DNA from: Cordia subcordata
Taxonomy: Eukaryota; Streptophyta; Magnoliopsida; Boraginales; Cordiaceae
Direction of reading: 5' to 3'
Assembly: GCA_028554755.1 (NCBI GenBank)
Contig: JAPTOF010000017.1
Coordinates: 6,138,001 to 6,202,000, forward strand
Length of the DNA stretch: 64,000 bases
In this document: positions 47,601-59,000 of the stretch, one piece after another
Numbering within the stretch: the first letter of the stretch is position 1
Layout: every line of letters starts with the position of its first letter
Position numbers and translations under genes: made by a program
Notes under the pieces: generated by a model
The model's database searches: none
What the model saw: only the letters and a program-made list of their open reading frames with translations
Told to the model about the DNA's origin: nothing

Positions 47601-50600
47601 AATTCTAAAGGAATCTGGTCCATTAGATCCGAATTACTCAAACCTTCTCATCAAGAATATCTCTGGAATCTGATGAACCCTGCTTTTTACCAATAACTTG
47701 ATCTTCAGTCCCATCTAGCGATTTTAAACTTCCAGAAAAATCACTTTGACCATCAAGCTGTTGTTTCTTCCGATTTTTTGGATCACTTCAAAAGTAACAT
47801 TCAAGTACCAATCACAAATTTTATGAGATAGAGATGATAATATAGGAAAGATATTATGAAACCATTTAACTTTTATAACTGCAAGTTGCTTTCGCATGCC
47901 TTAGCTCCACATAAAGCACCAGTCACTAATCCTACGGTCCTATATATCATCTATAATTTAAGCTACCTAAATAGTATTATCAAGCTTGGTAAGTCTCAGC
48001 ATGCACTGTGAACCCCACTGATAGCGTCAACTCAGGATTGGCCTCTGGAAGAGCCACCATAGATTTTTTAAACATTTTCAAGGAAAGGGTATATCAATCA
48101 AGCACGAATCTCTATAAGTTCTATGTAATCTAAATTGTTAGTTCCAAAAACATGTCTGATATGATTCCATAATCAGAGAGAACAAACTTGTTCCATGTAA
48201 AATGTTTGATGTATTTAGCACATTACCTAACATTTGAGATATTACCATGATAATTGTGCATGATAGAGCCCACCTCACACTTTCACACAAACACGCAGAC
48301 GAGAAAATAGCAAGAAGAGGAAACAAAGGAAAGGAATTGTGAAGAGATTACCTTCTCCTCCCAAGTGACCTTGGAGGACTCTCTCCTGTGGAGAATAAAG
48401 AGACATAAAAGCAGAAGCACATAATCAGGAATGAAACATGGTTTTTTAAATCCACAAAGTAATAAGGAAAAAAGAGAACTCTAGAAAACATGATCGACTG
48501 GTTTCTTCAACATCATGCCATGAAAAGAGGGAAAAAGAACAAAAGTATCCTGAAAAAGATCTAAAGCCAGCATATATTGTAGGAAACAGATCTCATTCCT
48601 CTTCACCTCGTGACATCCAAGTTGTAAATCTCAAGACCAAATAAGATGAGAAGGATCACAATAACCTCAAGAAAAAGAAGAGAATAATTAAGATGTAGAT
48701 TCTGACCATGGGAGGCATGTCTCCCTCTAGCATCTCTTGGAGGGGAATATCTGCGAACTGGAGATCGTCTCCTGTCAAGCTTTTCTCTCAAGTCCCTACT
48801 TCCGTAATCCCGCCTTCCTGCAGCTAGCCAAAAGGCCAGTAAGAGAGAGAATGACACTAATTACTAAGCATGAAACAAACAGAGAGGCAACAAGTGTAAT
48901 GAACAGCAAAGAACAAGTGTAATGAACAGCAAAGTTAACCTTACCATCACATGATACAATACAAATAACATAGAAACAAATAGTTATAGAGCCTGCTTTT
49001 GAGTACCATAGAAGCCATAGACAATACTGCTGTCATATGGTGAATTGATAACATAGTATACCAGCGTTAGAGCTTTTATCCATAGAGAAAACCACTCACA
49101 AACATCATTGAAGCTACTGGGAGAGGTTACAGATCCTCTGCTTCTGGTGCAAGATGGAGAAAGTGCCAGATAATAGATATCTCCCCCAGCAAATTATCAA
49201 ATCCATACATATAATACATTCCACATGCATTATGCTTGCATTGTCGTACCAGATTTCCCAATCAAGAGAGGTTCCGTTGCAGAGTATTTCAGAGAGAGAC
49301 CACAGGAAGGAATACCACATGGTTGTCCAATGCACAAACTGAAGAATTGACTATAATAATGCATTTCAAAGATTCAAAAAACCAGCTGGAGAAATATGCA
49401 TGTTGATGAGATAATGTCCAGAAAAACCTAATTCTGCCATTGAAAACTGCTCTTTCAAGCTGCATAAGGACAAACCAAGAGGCTGACAAAAAAATACCGC
49501 AAAGAGTAGAAAGATAATCCAACCAGCATAATCCATTCCGCGATAAGTCTCAATCAAGGAAATACCCCATAGTTGCCCAGTACAAACTGCAGAACTCGAC
49601 AGAATAAAACCTCGGATGATTCACTCAATCTGCTTGTGCATTATGCACACGAATAAGATAATTTCCAGAAAAACTAGTTCTCGTCTTTCATTTAATACTG
49701 CCGGTTCAAGGATTCATTAGAATACACCAATATGCTGAGAGAAAATACCACAAGCTGCATTTAGACAAATTATTCAGAACAAACCATTGTGATAGAAAGG
49801 CACTAAACCTGTTAGTTCATTTCAATTTTTACTGCTCAATTAGAGTACCAACTGCTAACATAATGCTATCAGTTGCTTGATGCAAAACTCGCAGTTATTT
49901 CAAGTCATATAGTGAGTAATTTAGAGGTTGGTCTGCATATAATCAGTTATTATCTACTGCCAGAGAACATATCTCTAGAATGATCGGATATAGCACAGGT
50001 ACAATATAACAGCACATAAAAGTTTCAAGATCTAAATCAGAAAGCAAATATGCCAAAAAATCTAACTTCTTCACTAAGAAGCTCCAGCTAGAGACCTATT
50101 TACACAACTGAGCACTAAACTAATCCAGCTTCAGGGATTAGGGTCAATGTTACATATGGTGGATCTTCCACCTGATAGCGCAACAAACAGAATGCACTAA
50201 CTTAGAATTATACTTTTGTTTACTGCTGTCACCAGCTCCTTTAATGGATATCTGCCAGTAATTTTATCTCGTGGTACCAAGGAGCTAAGAGCTCAAGAAC
50301 TTTAGACTAATGAAGTCATCATAATTGGGAGAAGAGACACCAATCAAATCTGGTACCTCACTGCTTGCAATTCTATTTAGAGTGGTAGAAACCCACAACC
50401 CCTCAACAGAAAAAGCTTGCAAGTCTGGGTTCTTTTGATCTCTCTTTTAAATTGGAGTACAATAACTTTTCCTGAGGCAATTGGCCCTTCTATCCTCTCT
50501 CTGCTGCACTGCTCTCTCTACCAAACCTGAGCCTAAATCTTGTTTCACGCAATTCTTGTCAGGAAGTCCACAACTCCCAATTCTTGCCAGGAATCCCGCA

Positions 50601-51768
50601 ACTCCTCACAAACGAAGAGCTCTTAAGTCCGAACTCTTTTTTCTCTTTTTAGGTCTAGAAAGATTGAAGAGTTCAATAAAATTTTTAGCTGAGGTCTCTA
50701 TGCATGGCTTCATCTTTATGATAACATATATGCATCTGAGTGTGTGTACCACAACGATGTTGTTTATATATGTTCATTGGCTTGTATGTCATCCCTTCTA
50801 TATTTTTCTTTTTCAACATGATATCGTGTGTGCAATCAAGAATCATTTTGATGAAAAAGTTCGAGAATTTAAAATGAGAATTAGCAAGATCACTAGGAGG
50901 CTTTCAGGAGTAGAAGTAAACATCATTTCACATTGAGTTAGTTTTTCTCTTTCATAAATTGACTCTCATACTTCTTTCTAAAATTCAGCATATAACAAAT
51001 ATCAAAATCCATTATGACCATATAAGCACTTCAATTGATAATACTACAATTTTAACTCACAACTCACATTTAACTCACAAATATCATGGCCATTAATAAG
51101 ATATTATTAGCAGCAAACCGAATACTTCACTCAAAATTCGCCCATACCTGTACCCTATTATCCAAATTCTAAAATCAAGTAACCTTGCTGGTGCAGTATT
51201 TATAACATTAAGTATAATTAATTTGAAGTCACATTAACTATAATTAATTTGAAGTCATTATATGGCTTTTTTTCCCTCAAAATCAAAAAACAAAATACAA
51301 ATAAGCAGACAAAAACAATTAAAAATATTTATAAAAAAATCCCAGTATATAATGGTAATAAGCTGTAATTTCCGCAAAACAGAAGTAAAATTTGAATCGA
51401 TTGAAAAAAAACTAAAGAAAATGAGTTAAACAAATAGGTATCGTCAGAATAAACAACAAATTACATTTAAGCTGACAAAATAATTATCAAAAAGGACAAA
51501 ATTAAAAAGTGTAAAACTGCAATTAAGACATGATTGTATCAACAAAGAGGTAAAAAAATGAATATTTTGAAAAATAAAAGAAAATAGGTCAAATAGATAA
51601 ACAAATAAACATAAACAAATTATACATATGTGTGTGCGCGATACATGTACCATTGAAGGAGCGACGGAGCTCAGCGTTGCCGTGAGCGAAGGAGCAGCTC
51701 TGGCGGTTGCAGCGTCCTTTCTGATATAAAACGCATAGCTTCGTCTTGTATAGCTTCCTCTCCACCAT
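38606..51768 (-). CDS. CCCH zinc-finger protein with coiled coil, ZC3H40 (At3g21810)-like
   Basis: Eleven exons on the minus strand, all phases consistent: 51651-51768, 48707-48817, 48352-48385, 47644-47785, 47467-47523, 41432-41529, 41197-41268, 40859-41073, 39408-39562, 38765-38980, 38606-38677. The product is 429 aa. It begins MVERKLYKTKLC; a single CCCH finger uses Cys12, Cys20, Cys25 and His29 (Cx7Cx4Cx3H), a fold that binds RNA or DNA. An Arg/Ser/Pro-rich stretch follows (LDRRRSPVRRYSPPRD), then a coiled coil over about residues 136-225 (exons 5-8: QVQSEVNMLLDHKCQLE, SLTSKIQELEMQLNKEQ). A basic tail, a run of eight Pro near residue 385 and an acidic C-terminus (DGVDEEMADVDII) complete it. 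A nuclear RNA-related role is inferred. Intron 5 holds a whole copia element. Intron 7 starts with GC, not GT. Confidence 0.9.
41195..41196 (-). other. GC splice donor of CCCH intron 7
   Basis: The minus strand reads CTGAAGAG|GCATGT. Joining it to the acceptor before 41073 gives LKRSYTQLEKLGEKL, in phase and continuing the coiled coil. The nearest GT (four bases on) gives a phase that meets stops, so a GC-AG intron is the best reading. Confidence 0.7.
41743..41977 (+). repeat. 5' LTR
   Basis: Starts TGATAGAAG, ends CTTCTCA, 235 bp, with a TATA box (CTCTATAAATATC near 41890). Confidence 0.95.
41978..41990 (+). other. Primer-binding site
   Basis: TGGTAATCAGAGC directly follows the LTR. The usual plant copia site, complementary to initiator tRNA-Met, is TGGTATCAGAGC; one extra A is present here. 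Confidence 0.75.
42219..46590 (+). pseudogene. Copia gag-pol, broken
   Basis: Starts at ATG 42219. Gag has the LDNTNYVPWKSQMRVLL fold; a zinc knuckle reads YQICGKPNHLAFNC, with Tyr in place of the first Cys of CCHC. Protease has DSGANTHV. Integrase has VHANVWGP (the catalytic Asp of the usual D-VWGP is Asn), FRSDNGTEF and EQNGKVERKH. RT has NAFLHGAL and YVDDIILTG; RNase H has AYSDSDWAS, SSTEAEYRA and KHIEIDYHFV. Lesions: TAG at 42627-42629 (likely from CAG), a frameshift near 43708 just before WQKRLGHP, and TGA at 44404-44406 after FGCLCYP. From there the frame is open to 46590. It cannot move by itself. Confidence 0.9.
46598..46832 (+). repeat. 3' LTR
   Basis: Same ends as the 5' LTR, 235 bp, eight substitutions between the two. 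Preceded by the polypurine tract. Confidence 0.95.
48818..51650 (-). other. Long intron 1 of the CCCH gene
   Basis: 2.8 kb. Bases 49280-49760 contain imperfectly repeated blocks (CAAACTG(A/C)AGAA, AT(A/G)AGATAAT(G/T)TCCAGAAAAAC). 50481-50936 holds an ORF of 151 codons on the plus strand that I do not recognise. The rest is AT-rich. Confidence 0.5.
50481..50936 (+). other. Unrecognised 151-codon ORF in CCCH intron 1
   Basis: The N-terminus (MALLSSLCCTALSTKPEPKS) is Ser/Thr-rich and poor in acidic residues, resembling an organelle transit peptide. The middle is hydrophobic and the C-terminus is charged (FDEKVREFKMRISKITRRL). Composition changes abruptly at about 50640, so it may be a gene fragment fused to intron sequence by chance. 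No family recognised. Confidence 0.25.
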
Positions 51769-52088
51769 CTTCTATATAGATATATGTGTGTGTATATATA
51801 TATTTTTGTGTGTGTTGTGTGTGTGGACAAACAATGGCGGAGTATTCGATCCGTAATCCAAACGAGCCACAAAATGCAGGAAGAGTGGAGAAAATGCTAT
51901 TTTGTGACCAGTCCGTTCCCTTTTCTTGTGTGCTTGCGGCACTTTTATGTGTTATCCCCGTACATGACCGTGGCAAAACCGCAAAAGCGTATTCTTAATG
52001 TCTCTTTAATAGGTTAATTTTTATATTTTATACAAAAATAAAATAAAAACATATTTAATTAAGTTTTTTGTACTAGGTAAATAGCAAG
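51769..52088. promoter_or_regulatory. Upstream region of the CCCH gene
   Basis: Contains a (TG)/(TA) microsatellite close to the ATG (51780-51830), probably in the 5' UTR. No defined element recognised beyond that. Confidence 0.4.
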
Positions 52089-52359
52089 CTTATTTACTAA
52101 AATAATATTGGAAAAAGTACTTTATTTTCAAAATGTTATTGGTTTGAAAGTAATTCTCAAAATATGATTTTTGCATTTTAAGAAAGCAGAAATCAAATTC
52201 ATTTTTTCAAAAAGTAGAAAATTAGTTTACATTATTGCCAGCCTACCTTACAAGAAATGACAAAAAAGAGAATTCTGCTTTTCTAAAAAGAATTTTCAAA
52301 AAACAATTTTAATTTCCATTTTCAGAAATGGCAAAAATTTGAAAAGTTATACCACCAAG
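52089..52359 (+). repeat. Left arm of a long inverted repeat
   Basis: About 271 bp, from CTTATTTACTAAAATAATATTG to AAAAGTTATACCACCAA. It matches, with scattered changes, the reverse complement of 54712-54986. Shared blocks include AAAATGTTATTGGTTTGAAAG, CTTACAAGAAATGACAAA, TTCTGCTTTTCTAAAAAG and AATTTCCATTTTC. Confidence 0.85.
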
Positions 52360-53045
52360 CTTCTTGAACAGTAGAATAATTTAGAGCATGTGAATACTTT
52401 AGATTATATTGTTGACCTAAATAGCATGAATTGTGTTTTTTGGATTCTACTATTTTAAAAAGCATAATTGGATTGAAAAAGTGGAATATGCTTATATATA
52501 CTTTTCCTTAGTTGGTCTCCTTAGTTCTCTTTCCCAGTCCCAATTCTTTGGCCCCAAAACTCTAATTTTCCTAGCCCACAAAATCTAATACAATAACCAC
52601 AGTCTAGTTTTTCTCATTAACTTGTAAGTTCTTTTATTTTTTAACTTTTGTTTATACTTATTGAATTATTCTTGTATAATAATATTGCTATGACATTTTT
52701 AATTTTCTTTAATTTGTAAGTTTTCTAATTTTTGTGTATATTTATTTAGATATGGTCCTTATGATGAAATTGTTTAATATTTAATTTAATATGTTGTTAT
52801 GGAAAATTATTACGATGAAAGCATTTGTGTAGAAAGTAATAGGAGATTTTAGATATTATGAGCAAAGACACTATTGTTTTAGATAAAATTTATATATGTA
52901 TTTAGATTAAAAAAAAAGGAGACAAAAGTAGAATGCAAACTAGATTTTAAGTAGTTCCATTATGCAGCATTCTTCTACAAAAAAAAGTAACTTTCGAACA
53001 ATTGATGCACTAATCATAATTGTTACGCACCCAGTGGTGTGTGTG

Positions 53046-53262
53046 TGTATCAGTTGAAGATGGGATTGCACGTGTTTATGGATTGAACGAGATTCAAGCT
53101 GGGGAAATGGTTGAATTTGCCAGCGGTGTGAAAGGAATAGCCTTGAATCTTGAGAATGAGAATGTAGGGATTGTTGTCTTTGGTAGTGATACTGCTATTA
53201 AAGAAGGAGATCTTGTCAAGTGCACTGGATCCATTGTGGATGTTCCTGCAGGAAAGGCTATG

Positions 53263-53263
<1 letters not shown>
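53046..53263 (+). pseudogene. atp1: Mitochondrial atp1 (ATP synthase alpha) fragment, NUMT
   Basis: The frame reads [55 protein letters not shown], then [16 protein letters not shown]: the N-terminal beta-barrel region of F1 alpha, uninterrupted over about 73 codons. KCTGS stands where plant atp1 normally has KRTGS (one C-to-T change). It stops abruptly at a (TA)n repeat and has no promoter or remaining domains. DNA-level similarity to plant mitochondrial atp1 looks very high, so the transfer is recent. Confidence 0.88.

Positions 53264-53297
<34 letters not shown>
53264..53297. repeat. (TA)n microsatellite
   Basis: About 16 TA units at the right border of the atp1 fragment. Confidence 0.95.
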
Positions 53298-53300
<3 letters not shown>

Positions 53301-54560
53301 TGGAAAGGAATTAAATAATGATTAGTCTAAATAAACTGATGCATATCTATTGAGCTTGAAGAGCTAAAATAATCAAAAAAAAAATCTCCATTGCCTGGGT
53401 TCAGCATTCGAAGTCAAACACCCAAAAGAATTATAGAGTTGCAAACTTTCAAAAAGGGCAGAGGTGGAGTTTAGATGATCTCAAAATTCAATTTTCCAAT
53501 CAGGGCAATCAAGAAAGATTTATATACATACATAGGTAAAGAAGAAAATGTGATGACAAAAAGATGAAATTTAGCACATGCTTTACAGAAAAAGAATATG
53601 ATAAATCAAATCCAAATTAAGCTCCCTACTTGTCACATACCCTAAACCATTAAACTTTGAAACTGTATTAATTGATAGATACTTGGTAAGTGTTTCTTGC
53701 TTCTTGTTTGTGAGTTTAATTTTATAATTGTAACGTGTTTATGTTTGTCATAGAAATTGAATAAATTGCAATAGAACTCGTTGTTAATACTTTTGAGCAC
53801 ATAAGATCTTTATCATTTGAGAAACGGTAAAAGTATGTTAGCAAAACAAAAAATATATCAAGATATATTCACCTTGATATAATTAAATAATGTTTTGATC
53901 ATATAGTTTTGGCGCTTCTCAAATGATACAGTCTTATATGCTCAAAAATATTAATGACAAAATTGCTACTATCTAGAAAAATGAATTTTTTTTGGCAAAA
54001 AAAACTCTTTGTCCAAAAAGGCAGCAAAATTTTATTTCATGTCCATCATAGTTAGAAATGGCAATGGAATGGGTAGATATCCTACGAAGTATTTCCTAAC
54101 TAGGTTCTCAAATTCCATTCTAATTCAAAGCTCTGCTTGAACCCATGTTAAAAATAAATAAATAAAAATTAAACTTAGAAAATAATAAAACTTGTGAAAT
54201 CCAATAACTACCCAAATTAGAGCTTAAAATATTACAATTTTTTGAAGGAAAAAAATAAAATGAAAAAATCTCAACCAAAACAAAATAAAATTTTAAAACT
54301 AGCTAAATTACTAACTCTACCATTCCAAAGACCCACAAATAATGAAAATGACAAAAATTCTAAATATTCAATCTCTTAACAACAACAAAAAAAATTGTCT
54401 TTTATTCATCTACTTTTTCAGAAAGAAGAAATTTGGCTTTAGTTATTTCAGGCAAGAATTTCATTGAGGCTGAGAAGTTCTCCTTTAAAATTACTGCTTT
54501 TTAGAAAGGGAAAATTTGGTTTTAGTCATTCCCTTACGAATCTATTCACGTGCTTAAGAA

Positions 54561-54836
54561 TCTTGCTCGGGAATCTTAGTGGTATAGCTTTTCAAATTTC
54601 TGTTATTTTAGAAAATGGAAATTGAAATTGTTATTTTTGAAAAATCCGCTTTTTAGAAAAGCAGAATTGTTTTCTTTGTCATTTCTTGTAAGATAAATCT
54701 TGCTCGGGAATTTTGGTGGTATAGCTTTTCAAATTTCTGCTATTTTAGAAAATGGAAATTGAAATTGTTATTTTTGAAAATTTCGCTTTTTAGAAAAGCA
54801 GAATTGTTTTCTTTGTCATTTCTTGTAAGATAGGTT
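54561..54836. repeat. 138-bp tandem duplication overlapping the right arm
   Basis: Copies 54561-54697 and 54698-54836 both start TCTTGCTCGGGAAT and run to CATTTCTTGTAAGATA with few differences. Most of the second copy is part of the right arm; the first adds an extra half-arm inside the structure. Confidence 0.85.
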
Positions 54837-54986
54837 GGCAGTGATATAACACCAATTTTTTGTTTTCTGAAAAAGTAAATTCATTTTTTGTTTTCTTAAA
54901 GTGCGAAAATTATATTTTGAAAATCGCTTTCAAACCAATAACATTTTGGGAACAAAGTATTATTTCAATATTATTTTAGTAAATAG
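54712..54986 (-). repeat. Right arm of the long inverted repeat
   Basis: Reverse complement of 52089-52359, from TTGGTGGTATAGC to TTATTTTAGTAAATA. The two arms are 2.35 kb apart. Confidence 0.85.
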
Positions 54987-56030
54987 GCCTAAATAGCACC
55001 ATACTCTTGTGGTTAGGCATAAATGTAAGATTAGTTCTTATAGTTTAAAAATAGGCACTAGACCCCTGTTGTGCTAAAAAATAAAGTACACACGCCCATT
55101 TGTTAACTCTGTTTGTTTTGGTGAACACAAAAAAAAAAAATTACAATATTGCCAAATAAATACCTATACATAGAAACATCAAGCCCACATTAGATTGCAA
55201 AATTCCCAAACCAACTTTGAAACCTAGTTCTAAAAACTAATTCAAGCTGGAATCGCGATTTACTTTGGTGATTTTTGAGTCATCCAAGATTCCAAGAGCC
55301 AAAAGCTACTGCAATAATTCATGGATGAAGAAGACATATACATATAGCTGAATATATGTACCACTGTATATACACACAACACACAGAGAGACCATTACCT
55401 AAGTGTCTCTCTAATTTTTTGTAATTGAGATTTGAGATTAAGATTTGAATTTGAAGAAAATACGGGTAAAATTACAAAATTTTAGATCAATCATCATCGA
55501 TTCTCCTTTTGTCTTATTATTTATTTCTTTACTAATTTTTTAACTTCATCTTATTTTTAATTTCAAACTCCTATCCATCTCAAAAAAAAAAAAAAAAGAA
55601 AAGAAATTCAACAACAATAATTGATAATGTGGGGACACACACACATATATATTTAAAAAACTTTGAAATTCAACGTATTTTTTAGATGTAATTTTCAGTT
55701 TTATAGTTGAAAAAATTATCTTCTATTTTCAATTGGTAAACTCATTTTCAATTTTTTTAAAATTTTTATAAAAAAAAAGAACTCTAACTTTTTAAAAAAA
55801 TTGAAATTAAAAAATAAAAAATAAATTTTCATAAGTAAATATGGCCTAAGTGTTTCCACAAAACTTTAATATGAGTTAATACGTCATCCACGTCATTCTT
55901 GGCGCAAACAAGCTCAGGTCAGCCACGTATGACCACTACTAGAGGCAAAGTACAAAAAATCCAAAACTTGAACCACCACACGCTTGCAGATTCTCCTTTT
56001 AGAATTTTTACAAAAACACCATCACTCTCC
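54987..56030. other. Upstream region of the TraB gene
   Basis: AT-rich spacer; the last 150 bases are less AT-rich and open in frame with the TraB start, probably 5' UTR. No clear TATA assigned. Confidence 0.4.
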
Positions 56031-59000
56031 ATGCATCGGTTGACTCGCGGGCTCACTCGTCTCCCTCCCAACTCGGCCGAGTCCAACTCACCTCTCCTCC
56101 TCTCCTCTTCATTTTTATCTCCCGATACGACAATTCACTTCCGTCGTTCAAATCCAAATCCAACAATAATAAAAAAATTAAAAAATAATCTCAAGCCCAT
56201 TTTCGCCACCTCACTACCTTTCGTGCACCTCACTCACACCCTACCAAACCCCTCCCTCCTCCGCCGCATGAACTCCTCCCACACCGCCGCCGCCGCGGCG
56301 GACGATTTCGTCCACGTCGAGGACGACGCGGTGAGGTCCGATTCTAGCCACTCCGATGAGGCCAAAAGCGTCAACGACGAGTCCGTGACCAATAATGTTA
56401 GTGATGATAGTAACAGCGATGGTGGAACTGGCGGGGGTTCTTATGAGAGGAAGGAGTTGCCGGAGGAGTTAGCGCAGCGAGTGGTGATGCTGACGTGCGA
56501 GTCGGAGGCGGAAGGCGGCGGCTGCGACGTTTATCTTGTCGGCACCGCCCATGTTTCTACGGTAATTTTTCAATTTTTTGTTTTATTCTTTCTGTCATAA
56601 TTATTATTCTATTTAGCAAAATTTTAAAATTCTTATGTATGTGTAGCTGTTGTACATTCTGCTTGTAAAAATATACTTAAACGATCACACGCACACACAT
56701 ATATATGTGTGTGTATATATTCAGGTATTATCGATTTTTTTAATGTACGACGGTATAGTTAGGAAATGAAGCAATTTTGTATACTGTGCTGAGATGCATT
56801 GCTTGTTTGTACTGAAAATTGTTGTTTGAGCAAAGTAAGATTATTGATGCAAAAGGAGTAACCCGGGGGGTGATTCTGCATTTTTCGCCTTTAGAGTTGT
56901 AAAGGCAAATCCTTTTTCTGTGTAACTAGAACTTTTTATTTCGATATAGTGCTCATAGAGTACAGATGTCTGACTTGTTCATTTTTATCAGTAACATTAG
57001 GGTACTGTTTGGAAGCACTTGCCATCTGATTTATAAATGAAGCCCGGAGAATTTGTATTTTTAATGAATTTGTAAATTTAAGTTGTGTTTTGAGCATATG
57101 TGGAATGGGAATTAGTTGGTATATTTTACTTAAATAACTTGCTTTACAGTTAAGCATAATATCATTGGAAAACACAATAAAGTAGGATAAAGGGAACATA
57201 TTAGTGTAGCATATGTGTAAAAAAGCTTTAGATTTTTTTGCCTTTTCTGAAGAAAACATGAAACCAACCTTGACTCAGATATTAGGTAAACAACTTTATG
57301 ATCCCAATTGAAACATATGAGAGAAATGTCAAAATATAGGTGACTTCTTTAATGCCATTAGCAATAAAGATTTTCAATTAAAAGTGATATTTTATTCCAA
57401 AAGAACCTATCATAATAATAATTGAGCTATTGAACTGAAAACAAACGGCAGATATACATGTATGTGAATATATTTATACATATATACAATGCATGTATGG
57501 CGTGAATATATTTATACATATATACATGTAGCTGCAGGAAAGTGTGATACAAAAATATAATAGAGAAGTTGGAAAAGTGTACCTTTCGTCTTCTCTATTG
57601 ATGATAGGTGACGTAAATAAAGAAAAATTACAGTAATATTTTTGAGAAATTAAAAATTTTATTGAAAGTAATAGGGGTGCAAGGAGCATCCACAGAGGTA
57701 TACACTAACTAGTAACTATTTAAGGTTTCCGGTACAATCTTGTAAACTATTTCCATCGTCTATACTAAAATCATTCGCCCAAAACCAAATATCATGAAGC
57801 ACAAGAGATTCTAAAAAGGAAGAGAGACTTAGATTTTCAAATGAATTCCAAATTTTAAAATGGTGTTTCCGAACTCAAGTAATTGAGTTGAAGCAAGGAA
57901 ACTTGGATTTCCAAATGAATTATATTTTTGTGGACAAAGTTAAAAGTTCTAACATAAGTGAGTTCTTGAGTTGCAGCAAAACTAGATTTTTGTATAGGTA
58001 TCTCCCACAAATCTTCAGGAAATGTTTGTGCTATGAACATAATGAAATCATGCATTGTCAACGAATATACTAATGACTGGCAGGATCTTCAAAACCTTGC
58101 TGGTACATCCATAGATGATGGCATTGCTAATCCTTCTTTATATTGAAGGTAGTGGTCATATTTAAGAACATTTCTGGACTTATTCCTTGAGATTCTTGAT
58201 GGAGAGGTCGAGTTGAGGGATGGAGAAATACTGAAATAAAGTGGATCTCTGTACTGGCAGATGATGTCATCAAGCCTGAGTGGGATGATAAAGTTGTCAA
58301 GTGAAATAGAAGGTGGCAAGCAATTAAGCATGATAAAACAGAAGTAGGTGTTCACACCAAACGTCAGTTACCAATTGTCCGGTGAATCATGCTTCTATAT
58401 CTCAGTCTTAGAAAAATGGGAAATCATATCAAATTTGTGCTTCGCATTATTTTTCTGTTGATACTTTTGGGGGCACACCTGTGGAACAGAAATAATCAGA
58501 TAATATGGGCTCTGCTCTCCTGGGGAAATCTCTTATTGCAGTTTGACTTCAGCTTTTGTTATACTAGGAAAAAGAAATTACAGAGTTGTCTTCGTTCAAA
58601 ATAAAAGTTTTTAGTACAACACTTGACACAATGTGGTGCAATTAAAGATATAGTTAATACACTTGCCTTCCCGTTGTGAAGGAAAATAACTTCAATATGG
58701 CATAGAAGCTTCTTTTGCTCAAATGTTTCTAACAGCTTCCCAACATACACAGACTAGAAAATGGGTGACAAAGTATATTCATGGCCAATAAGTATTGTTT
58801 TGTGCAATTTGAATATAGTCTTCCCTTTTCTGAATTTTGCTGATAACTTTTTGGTGTGGGGCTTTGTTTGATTAAGAAACATAAAAGGCTATGCTAATTT
58901 TCATTTTCTGGATTGCAGGAATCCTGCCAAGAAGTTCAAGCTGTCATTAGTTTTCTAAAACCACAGGTCCTTCCCTTTCCAAAGTTTGGTTCATCAATAC

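Larger units (their letters stand above)
52360..54560. other. Interior of the inverted-repeat structure
   Basis: AT-rich, with no intact gene or transposase that I can see. It contains a mitochondrial atp1 fragment (53046-53263), a (TA)n run (53264-53297) and otherwise unrecognised sequence. Confidence 0.5.

Noticed and set aside
56268..56270. Alternative TraB start (ATGAACTCCTCC)
   Set aside because: The upstream ATG at 56031 is in frame and adds a basic Ser-rich N-terminus; kept only as an alternative.
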